The translations under genes were made by a program, and so were the position numbers. A stretch of DNA of 64,000 bases from an uncultured Spirochaetia bacterium (lineage in GTDB: Bacteria > Spirochaetota > Spirochaetia > CAKZLE01): the NCBI GenBank assembly GCA_937125225.1, contig CAKZLE010000026.1, forward strand, positions 1 through 64,000, read 5' to 3'. The stretch's first letter is position 1, and the number at the start of each line of letters is the position of its first letter. Under the pieces are notes generated by a model that was not told the origin of the DNA, ran no database searches, and was given only the letters and a program-made list of their open reading frames with translations. Positions 1 through 7,592 of this stretch are shown here, one piece after another.

Positions 1-97
1 AGACAAGGACTGACTTCACACTAGTCGAGACCTACTCACAGTTCTTCGAAGCTAGTTCTTATGTAAGATAAGATAGAAAGATAACCCCCTAATCGTT

Positions 98-131
98 AAG
101 AAGGTTCCTCAAAGCTGAGGAGCCTTCTTTT
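98..131 (+). terminator. Rho-independent terminator
   Basis: A 14-bp stem (98-111 with 116-129, one or two G-T pairs) closes an AAGC loop and ends in a T run (TTCTTTT). It would terminate a gene entering from the left of the window. The rest of 1-242 shows no gene. Confidence 0.85.
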
Positions 132-242
132 CGTTAGGAGTCATGAGAGTTCAGTGGTTATCACATGGGCATGACAAGAGTTCCCATTGGTGTTAGACTC
201 TAGGAATATGGTAATAAGATTAAGCAAAGAGAGAGGATGATC

Positions 243-842
243 ATGAATGTACTAGGAATAGTAGGTAGTAAGAGAAAGAGGGGAAATACGGCTGCTTTGA
301 TAAAAGAGGCTATAAGGCCCTTTGAAGAGGCTGGGGATACCTGTGAGATAATCAATCTGGGGTCTCTCTCTTTTGATGGATGCCATGGCTGTGAGGCTTG
401 TGCTACTACGAATAGATGTGTGATCAAAGATGATATGCAACCTCTGTATAAGAAGATAAGAGAGGCCGATGCACTGGTATTGGGTTCTCCTACCTATTTT
501 TACGATATGTCCTCAGATATGAAGAAGTTCATCGAGAGATGTTACTGTTTTTGCACCTTTCATAAAGATGATCGGTCTTTGTGGTACTCTGAATTCGAGA
601 AAGGTGACCCAAAATATGCAGGAGTCATAGCTGTCTGTGAACAGAAGACTGCTGATAATCTTGGGTATACAGGGGTCTCTATGCGAGATGGCTTGATCTC
701 TCTTGGTTTCAGGAATGTCTTCCTCCAGGGAGCTCTTCATGCGTTCAAAGCTGGAGAGATCCTTGCTGACCAAGACCAGATGGCTCTTGCATATACTAAT
801 GGGGTGGCACTAAGGGGAACAGTTCTTCTTGCTAGATCCTGA
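243..842 (+). CDS. Iron-sulfur flavoprotein (Isf) / NADPH-dependent FMN reductase family
   Basis: A flavodoxin-fold protein of about 199 aa. The N-terminus has the FMN-phosphate loop GSKRKRGNTA, followed by GCHGCEACATTNRC, a compact C-x2-C-x2-C-x5-C cluster that is the 4Fe-4S signature of iron-sulfur flavoproteins. LGSPTYFYDMS is the usual second flavin contact. The family moves electrons between ferredoxin-type donors and small acceptors (O2, H2O2, quinones) in anaerobes; the acceptor cannot be told here. I start at the ATG at 243 because GAGAGG ends 6 nt before it, whereas it touches the ATG at 237. Its stop abuts the stop of the convergent MarR gene, so the two may be functionally linked. 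Confidence 0.88.
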   Translation: MNVLGIVGSKRKRGNTAALIKEAIRPFEEAGDTCEIINLGSLSFDGCHGCEACATTNRCVIKDDMQPLYKKIREADALVLGSPTYFYDMSSDMKKFIERCYCFCTFHKDDRSLWYSEFEKGDPKYAGVIAVCEQKTADNLGYTGVSMRDGLISLGFRNVFLQGALHAFKAGEILADQDQMALAYTNGVALRGTVLLARS

Positions 843-1277
843 TCACTCTTGCAGGATCTTAGCGTTCTTAGACATACTCACTAATACGTCCATACAGATC
901 TGTAGTTTATCCTCATCAATATTCTTTAAGATAAGCTCTTCGAACTCTTCTACCTTAGGTAGAATATTCTCGAAGAGGTCCTTACCTTTTTCTGAACAGG
1001 TTAGGAGAGTGTTTCTCCTGTCAGAATCCAAAGGGGTCTTGATGACAAGGTCCTCTTTACGCATTCTATCAATCAGTCTTACGACAGTAGACGATTTGAT
1101 CATCATCAATTCTGAAAGTCTAGACTGATTTATCCTGGGATTGTTTGCAATAAAATAGAGGGCTGTCCACTGGACACGAGTCGTTCCGTTTGCGATCAAC
1201 ACCTCATTGAAGACATCAGAGACTACACGAGTCCTGTTGGAAGTGTTAAACGAGATACAATTTTCAATTTTAAACAT
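843..1277 (-). CDS. MarR-family transcriptional regulator
   Basis: A 144-aa winged-helix repressor of normal MarR length. The recognition region (NQSRLSELMMIKSSTVVRLIDRMRKEDLV, about residues 50-79) is followed by the wing with the family motif DSDRRNTLLTCSEKG, and helices flank both sides for dimerisation. MarR proteins sense small aromatics or oxidants and usually repress their own gene and a neighbour. Here the likely partner is the convergent iron-sulfur flavoprotein. An inverted repeat just upstream (1311-1338) is the probable autoregulatory operator. The ligand is unknown. Confidence 0.9.
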   Translation of the reverse strand: MFKIENCISFNTSNRTRVVSDVFNEVLIANGTTRVQWTALYFIANNPRINQSRLSELMMIKSSTVVRLIDRMRKEDLVIKTPLDSDRRNTLLTCSEKGKDLFENILPKVEEFEELILKNIDEDKLQICMDVLVSMSKNAKILQE

Positions 1278-1310
1278 GTGATACCTATTTACTCTTACTC
1301 ATTTCTTTTT

Positions 1311-1338
1311 CTTGAACTAATTGAACAATTCGTTCAAG
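1311..1338. promoter_or_regulatory. Inverted-repeat operator upstream of MarR gene
   Basis: TTGAAC at 1321-1326 and GTTCAA at 1332-1337 form a 6-bp dyad with a 5-bp AT-rich spacer. A further CTTGAAC copy lies at 1311-1317. The dyad lies 34-60 bp upstream of the MarR start codon, where an autorepressor would bind. The assignment to this MarR protein is inferred from position. Confidence 0.6.
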
Positions 1339-1395
1339 TACTCTCGAGAAGTATAGTATGGATTTAGCATCGGGTAAATAAAAAAAGGTAAATAA

Positions 1396-2256
1396 TCAAG
1401 AGTATTCCAGAACCAGTCCAGAACCTACCTCGTTGACAGGTGCGACCTTTGATAATGCAACTTGTGCTTGTAGACCAGTGCAATGACAGGCATGGAGTGA
1501 TGAAAGCCCCAAAGCTCCGATAAAATGGACGGTACCCTCTAGTTGGGTACTATCACAATCATGGAGATGTAGTCCCCCAATGATATCGATGATCCTGTCA
1601 TCTTCACATACCTTCTTTGCATAGTTCACGATATTGCATATTCCTGCATGTGAACATCCGGTAATGATGACTAAACCTTTTTCACTCTTATAGACAATCG
1701 CAGAATCTTCCGGGATCGAATCATCTGAGGTCTCACCCTCTTTCCTTCCGATCGCAGGCGTTGGTTCGAACGAGGTCTCTCTTGGGATCTCTCCTAGGAA
1801 TATACAGTTCTCACTAAGAACCACTGGCTCTTTCGAGATGATGGGTGAAAAATAGGTTGAGATCCTTTCTAAAGGGATCAATGACCCTATAGTCCCGATC
1901 ATCGGATAGGTCGTATGCCTAAAGGTGTCAGGACAGCTTACGAGCTTGGGTGTAGCGGGGCTACGTCCCTCTAGTCGTTCCTCAGTGAGTAGCCGGATAT
2001 AATCGGTGAGCCCCCAGGTATGGTCAAGGTGGTTATGTGAGAGTACGAGGGTATCGATGGTAGTAAGGTCTATCTTCAGCTTAGTGGCATTCTTGATGAA
2101 TACATCCGAATAACCACAATCAAAGAGGATCTTTGACTCGCCATCCTCGATGAAGATGGAAAGTCCCGGTTCTGCTAGGAAATATCTGTCGATATAGGTG
2201 TTGTTATCAGTCAATATCGTAATCTTTATGATCGGTCTCCTTTTTTGTCGTATCAT
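1396..2256 (-). CDS. MBL-fold metallo-hydrolase (dihydropterin/RFAP-synthase-like subgroup)
   Basis: A metallo-beta-lactamase-fold hydrolase. The metal-binding motif HNHLDHT lies at about residues 74-80, the second histidine site is GCSHAG near 200, and a late GGLHLHD lies near 228. The N-terminus IKITILTDNNT...RYFLAEPGLSIFIE matches the subgroup often annotated as 7,8-dihydropterin-6-methyl-4-(beta-ribofuranosyl)aminobenzene-phosphate synthase-like; the true substrate is unknown. The ATG at 2256 overlaps the upstream gene by 50 bp and has no clear ribosome site. A strong AAGGAG sits 7 nt before an in-frame ATA at 2229, which would give the N-terminus usual for the family, so the start is uncertain. 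Confidence 0.85.
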   Translation of the reverse strand: MIRQKRRPIIKITILTDNNTYIDRYFLAEPGLSIFIEDGESKILFDCGYSDVFIKNATKLKIDLTTIDTLVLSHNHLDHTWGLTDYIRLLTEERLEGRSPATPKLVSCPDTFRHTTYPMIGTIGSLIPLERISTYFSPIISKEPVVLSENCIFLGEIPRETSFEPTPAIGRKEGETSDDSIPEDSAIVYKSEKGLVIITGCSHAGICNIVNYAKKVCEDDRIIDIIGGLHLHDCDSTQLEGTVHFIGALGLSSLHACHCTGLQAQVALSKVAPVNEVGSGLVLEYS

Positions 2257-5200
2257 CTTTTGCTTTCATGAATATATGATTCTCATCAAGTTCTTTCTTT
2301 CTTTTGGCAGTCTTACGGCTAGCTATGATGTTCATCGAAAAGAGGATGACGATGAATATGACCCCGAAGACGATGATAACCCATGAAGGAAGGACCACCT
2401 CTTCTTCGGGAAACATCTCATTGAACTTCGAGAGACCGATCGGTCCATACTCATCATAATCCATGAAACGAGATTCCTGTGATCCATAACGAACGTAGAG
2501 GTTGAACCGCTCTCCAAAGTTAGAGAACAGAGCTCCAGGGATCGCGAACTCTATGGACATCTTATCGGCTTTTGAGATGGCTAGGGGGACCATACCTATA
2601 AGGACTGGCTCAAGCTCTGATCCATCAGCAAGATAGAAGAGATTACCATCTCCCTGCATCATGATATCATAGCCATATTTCTTGTTGATATACCCCGTAT
2701 CCTTGTTATTATCAATATCGATATAATAGGCAGCACGCCAATCGAGTCTATCGATAGGGCCTGCCACAGTGGTTCTGATGAAGAGTGTCTCATCATGGAA
2801 AACATAGCTGACCGTCTCAATATCATAGGCCTTGATCCCGAATGGTCTGTTCTCTATGACATCATTTCCTAAGAACACCACATTGGGGTCTAACTCCCAG
2901 TCATAGAAGTTGCCATCAATCGTATCTACCGACACTGCAGTGTTCAACAGATAGTCGTTTAAAGTAACCTCTTCTTTGATGAAGAGCTCCTCATCCGAGA
3001 CTTCGGTAAATGTCTCTTCGACTCCTGATACGAAAGCGACTTCGCTCTCTTCATAGACCTCGTTGATTCCTTCAAGAGGGATGATGAACTGTGATTTAGC
3101 TGCATCAGGAAAGAAATCATCGATGTCATCCTCCCAACCGATCCCCTTCTTGTCACTAGTCACAAAGTAGATCTCTATCTCATAGCTCTCATCGAAGATA
3201 TCTTCATAGGCTAAAGCTATCTCGAGATACTCCGGATACCTGGCATTTCCAAGACTGCTTAAGACTCTCCCCTCGATAGGGGTCCAGTCCCAGGAAAATC
3301 CATCTCCGGCATACTCATAGAGGGTCCCGTTGAAGATACGGTACTCTGCACCGAACTGGTTGTTCCTTAATAGATATCCCGTACCATCAGCTAGATCAAG
3401 ATCGAAGTAGATACTGTAATCCATCATATCAAGATTGAGTCGCTGGTCGGTCATGAGTTGTACATAGAAGTAGGTCTCATCGAATGTCACAGAGACCTTC
3501 TTGAGGTCTGCATAGCCACTCAAAGCATCTGCGACTTTCAAGAGTCGTTTGTTGAACCCATCATCATCTGATTCTCTTCCGGTGAAACTGTTTGTCTCAT
3601 TGAGAACCCAATCGGCCATATTCCCATCGATCTTGATTCTTTTACCCATAGGAGGGAATGAAACAGAGGAGGAGTAGGAGGGGTAAATCTCATCGATGGT
3701 CTCATTATCTTCATCACTGACATAGAAGATCGCTTTGATCTGATCTTGAAGGGTGATATTCTCCCAATCGGTATCCGGATCATAGAGGTAGCTGTTTGGG
3801 ATCCCGAACTCTATTGCTTTCGATCCATTGATCACGCTGTAGTTGAGTTGGCCTGCTGGATAGCGTTTCCATGACCACTCACCGGATTCTTCTCCAGTAT
3901 ATCGCCATAGAGTACCACCATAGACCATATAATCTGCTTTCAGGTTGCTCACTGGGTAGCCGAGGTCATCAATATGCGGAGCATCTACGAAGACCATGTA
4001 GGTGTATTCTTTTGGGGCGATCTTCTCAGGGAAGCCCATATTGAAGTAGGTCATCTTCTCATCTTTTGCGATCGTCACCTCTTTGATATCTGCAGCGAGA
4101 TCGTTATTCGTCCCATCACCGAGGATCTCATTGAAGGGTCCTAGCTGAAGATCTGGTTCGATGATCCCGGAATCCTGGGATGATACGATCGAGACCTTCG
4201 TATCATAGAAATTGTTAAGATCACTGGATTCAATGATCTTGAAAGTCCCATCTGCACTGATCCCGATTGAGAGATCACCGGTGGATACAGGTTTATAGAC
4301 GATGGAGATCTCTTTAGTCTCGAGCGGCATCAAGGATGGTGTCGGGATGTTTCCTAGTGTCTTATTCTGGTTACCATCTTCGATCCAATAGTAGAGTCGT
4401 GAATTGGTAGCGACACCCTCATCACTGGCATTCTTATAGTGGATCGTGATGACTAAGGGCTGATCAACTACCGGATATTCGGTAGAGAAGGTGATGTCGT
4501 CTATGACGATATCGGGTGCGAATCCTGTAGGATACCAACCTTCTATGAATTCAGTATATCTATCGATATACCTGCCCTTCAGATTATTACTCTCATGACC
4601 GGGTAACTCATCGAGTTCTGGGATGACCTCATGTGAATCGACTACGACCTCTATATTGTTACCAATATCCTTAAGGGGTACCTTGAAATCGATAGTCTTG
4701 ATCTCCAAATACTGCAACCCTGCGATATCCTCTTCTCTAATGACTTGATCATTGTGAAAGATGTCTACGGTGAAATGTTCCCAGTCCTCGATATCCTGTC
4801 CGTGGTTGGTGACATTGACATGGACCTGAACCATATCATCTGATATATTCTCCGTCTCAATACTGTGTACATAGAGATCCGGGAGGTTTCTCTCTTCAGG
4901 GTGGTGGTAATAGTAGACGAAATCAGAGAACTCCGCCATGGATCTGGAACCGACGACAAAACTGATGAAATCATGTGATTCAGCTCGTGTTATCTGATCC
5001 TCTAGAGTCCCATACCAGGGAGCTTTTTGATACTCGCCACCCTCTTCTGCATCGATCATGACTTTCCAGTAGTCCAATACGAAGGTGGAGAATCCTCTAT
5101 CATCTGAATTATCCTGAGCCCCAACAACGGTGTCTTCGAAGATGTTGGCATAGTTGCCACCCCACCAGAAAAGCACATCTGCAGAATAGGACTCCCAGAA

Positions 5201-7459
5201 TACTGAGTTCACAAGCGATCTGAAGTCATCGAATCTCTTTCCCATCATATGAGGGAACATGTAATGCATGGGTCTGTTAGGCATCAGGATCTTATCGGGA
5301 TACCACATACCAATTCGTGCGAAGAAATCCAGAAAACCATTTGTCGTCCAAAAATAGTCACCATAATAGGTATAGGGAAACCACTGACTCCAGGTAGCCG
5401 AGACTCCGACTGTATCGAGAAAGATCCCATCACAACCGAGAGCTCCATCCTCGTTACCAAGGACCCAATCGATACCGGCCACATAGTCGGTCTGGATCGT
5501 AGCCTTCCTGATGAAGTCCTGCCAGCGTTCATTCCCTGGGTCCACGAAGAGCCCCCCCCATTCGATATTCTGGTCTGGTAATCCATCCTTGCCAGCTCCT
5601 CCCTGTCCCATATAGTCGATCATATCGACATAGAAGGAGGGGAATTGATACATCGGATCCTCAGAATTCGCCATGGTCAACGTATCATCCTCATAGGAAT
5701 ATGATACTGGGCCTTCAGTAGACTCTTCAATCTTTCTTGGATAGTAATAGTCTTTGAGGTCCCAGGATACATCTTCAGGGTAATCATCAAGGTTAGGATG
5801 AATCCCCAACTTCCCATTATCTTCGAGGATCTGAGGGTTGATCCCGAAATCCTCCCCAATAGAGACATAACCGATGACGATAACATCATCTTCGGTCCCA
5901 GCCTGCCCATCGAGTCCTCGTTGGATCTCTGCTACCTGTTCTCGTGTGATCAGTTGCGAACCACCTCCTGGGTGGCAGATGACAACATCATATTTCTTGG
6001 CAAGAAAGACTCTTGCGGGATCCCAACTACTGAAATAGGCCATATAGTCATCATCAGCTTCGAGACCTTCGATCGGTCCATGGATCCCTGCAGGGATAGA
6101 CCGGTCTTTGATGTCCCAGAACTCATGTGAGTACTCTCCCTCCTGAGAGGTAGAGTAGGCTGCATAGAAGTAGGACTTTCCTGTCTCAAGGTCTTCATCG
6201 ATGACTGTCTGCTTTTCTCTGTCTCTATAGGTGACAGAGGCAATCTGCTCTCCATCCTCTGCATATTCAGGGAACCTATCATCTCTTCGAACGATGATAG
6301 CCTCCTTGATCGCATCATTCTTCGGGAAGGTGAAATTGATACTCAGAGCATGCTCATCATGAATCGAGACATTGAAGTCATCTACTTGTGATTTTAAGAC
6401 TTTGACAGAGATCGGTTCATGGGTGAGAGGATATTCTACTCCAAAGCTATCCTCTGAGAATACCTTGTACTTATAATCGAGTCCATCGATGGGGTTATCT
6501 GCGAACTGTGTCTCTGTGACTAACGCTTCATTGATCTTCTCATACCCATAGGAGAACTTCATCGGTGACTTTGGTCCATAACCTACCGTGGGGAACTGAT
6601 CGAAGTTCGTTGAGACTACCATATCTATTCCGAAATGTTCTGGGTTGATCTGGTAACCGGTCAGTTCGGCGAGGTCCGAGAAGGGGATCCGCATCTCTAG
6701 GATATTATTCTTCCACTCTTTCGCAACTAGACTCATCAGGTTCCCATCACCGAACACATCTATCTTCGAAGAGCCCAGAGCTGCGTTCCCTCCCCAGGAT
6801 ATATCATAGGTATCGTTCCAAGCCTTTGCAGGGTCAGTATAGTTATTTGAAACGAACTCACTATAGGGGTAGGGGCCTTCCCAGGAATCATCCCAGACCT
6901 TTCTGTAGACCGTATCGGGATGGTTGTAGTAGTACTGGATCTCTGCTCCTATAGGAAGTCCTCGCCAGTTCTTTGACGCACTTCCTGTAGAGGTGTCCTG
7001 ATCTACATCGAGAAAGATCTCGGTCGTTGCAGCATGATGAATGCTACTTGAGCATAATAAGGCAATATAGAGATTCTCCTCATCATTGGTCACCCAGACA
7101 TCTTTGATATGGAGAATATCTTCATCAGGATAGGGATAGGTATTAGCCTTCTTCACATGCTCCCATTCAGCGATCTCACCATCGATAGTAATAGGTTCCC
7201 GCTTCTTATCTTCGATGCGCAGGATGCTCCTATATACATTGTATCCCTGAATGTCCGCTTGTGGTGCCCCTTCCCAAGTGAGAAGGACATCTTCAAAGCC
7301 ATCTGTGATGATATCAGCACCATCATCAACTAATCCTAAAGATCTTGCGATCCCTTTGAGATCATCTAGGTTTTCGGTTACGACCGGTTCTTCAGCAAAC
7401 AGAGGTGAGAAAAGAATCACTAGAAGAATGATAAGCAGGAGGCCCTTCTTTTTATTCAC
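2207..7459 (-). CDS. Large secreted membrane-anchored protein with GH114/TM1410-like barrel, CARDB and DOMON/CBM9-like domains
   Basis: About 1,750 aa. I start at the GTG at 7459 (AAGGG 8 nt upstream), which begins the signal peptide (KKK, then a run of Leu/Ile ending SPLFAEE). Visible in order: a short fibronectin-like strand set (55-85); a DOMON/CBM9-like domain starting ITIDGEIAEWE (about 90-310); a TIM-barrel region resembling GH114/TM1410 (about 480-880) with GYVSIGEDFG, GLFVDPGNERW and CDGIFLDTVG, where the E and D are the likely acid residues; two CARDB domains (LPDLYVHSIE..., APDIVIDDITF...); two further IDGNMADW/IDGNFYDW beta modules; and a C-terminal membrane helix (VIIVFGVIFIVILF) with a basic stop-transfer. 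It probably acts on or holds extracellular amino-sugar polymers. It lies head to tail with the MBL gene and downstream of the CotH gene. The exact substrate is inference. Confidence 0.8.
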   Translation of the reverse strand: MNKKKGLLLIILLVILFSPLFAEEPVVTENLDDLKGIARSLGLVDDGADIITDGFEDVLLTWEGAPQADIQGYNVYRSILRIEDKKREPITIDGEIAEWEHVKKANTYPYPDEDILHIKDVWVTNDEENLYIALLCSSSIHHAATTEIFLDVDQDTSTGSASKNWRGLPIGAEIQYYYNHPDTVYRKVWDDSWEGPYPYSEFVSNNYTDPAKAWNDTYDISWGGNAALGSSKIDVFGDGNLMSLVAKEWKNNILEMRIPFSDLAELTGYQINPEHFGIDMVVSTNFDQFPTVGYGPKSPMKFSYGYEKINEALVTETQFADNPIDGLDYKYKVFSEDSFGVEYPLTHEPISVKVLKSQVDDFNVSIHDEHALSINFTFPKNDAIKEAIIVRRDDRFPEYAEDGEQIASVTYRDREKQTVIDEDLETGKSYFYAAYSTSQEGEYSHEFWDIKDRSIPAGIHGPIEGLEADDDYMAYFSSWDPARVFLAKKYDVVICHPGGGSQLITREQVAEIQRGLDGQAGTEDDVIVIGYVSIGEDFGINPQILEDNGKLGIHPNLDDYPEDVSWDLKDYYYPRKIEESTEGPVSYSYEDDTLTMANSEDPMYQFPSFYVDMIDYMGQGGAGKDGLPDQNIEWGGLFVDPGNERWQDFIRKATIQTDYVAGIDWVLGNEDGALGCDGIFLDTVGVSATWSQWFPYTYYGDYFWTTNGFLDFFARIGMWYPDKILMPNRPMHYMFPHMMGKRFDDFRSLVNSVFWESYSADVLFWWGGNYANIFEDTVVGAQDNSDDRGFSTFVLDYWKVMIDAEEGGEYQKAPWYGTLEDQITRAESHDFISFVVGSRSMAEFSDFVYYYHHPEERNLPDLYVHSIETENISDDMVQVHVNVTNHGQDIEDWEHFTVDIFHNDQVIREEDIAGLQYLEIKTIDFKVPLKDIGNNIEVVVDSHEVIPELDELPGHESNNLKGRYIDRYTEFIEGWYPTGFAPDIVIDDITFSTEYPVVDQPLVITIHYKNASDEGVATNSRLYYWIEDGNQNKTLGNIPTPSLMPLETKEISIVYKPVSTGDLSIGISADGTFKIIESSDLNNFYDTKVSIVSSQDSGIIEPDLQLGPFNEILGDGTNNDLAADIKEVTIAKDEKMTYFNMGFPEKIAPKEYTYMVFVDAPHIDDLGYPVSNLKADYMVYGGTLWRYTGEESGEWSWKRYPAGQLNYSVINGSKAIEFGIPNSYLYDPDTDWENITLQDQIKAIFYVSDEDNETIDEIYPSYSSSVSFPPMGKRIKIDGNMADWVLNETNSFTGRESDDDGFNKRLLKVADALSGYADLKKVSVTFDETYFYVQLMTDQRLNLDMMDYSIYFDLDLADGTGYLLRNNQFGAEYRIFNGTLYEYAGDGFSWDWTPIEGRVLSSLGNARYPEYLEIALAYEDIFDESYEIEIYFVTSDKKGIGWEDDIDDFFPDAAKSQFIIPLEGINEVYEESEVAFVSGVEETFTEVSDEELFIKEEVTLNDYLLNTAVSVDTIDGNFYDWELDPNVVFLGNDVIENRPFGIKAYDIETVSYVFHDETLFIRTTVAGPIDRLDWRAAYYIDIDNNKDTGYINKKYGYDIMMQGDGNLFYLADGSELEPVLIGMVPLAISKADKMSIEFAIPGALFSNFGERFNLYVRYGSQESRFMDYDEYGPIGLSKFNEMFPEEEVVLPSWVIIVFGVIFIVILFSMNIIASRKTAKRKKELDENHIFMKAKDDTTKKETDHKDYDID

Positions 7460-7592
7460 GGCTAACCCTTTAAAACAGAATATAAAGACATGATACCATA
7501 TTTTAGGGTGTGTTTCCAATCTACATTACAAGGAACGCAAGGAACGAAAGAACGAAATGAAGGAAAGTATAATCCCCTGTTAACATATGATA

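Noticed and set aside
5249-6130. Long plus-strand frames opposite the giant secreted protein
   Set aside because: They are antisense shadows of a clearly coding minus-strand gene, with no ribosome sites or families.
7530-7560. AAGGAACG-type tandem repeats between the giant protein and CotH genes
   Set aside because: Too short and irregular (about three 9-nt units) to call a functional repeat.
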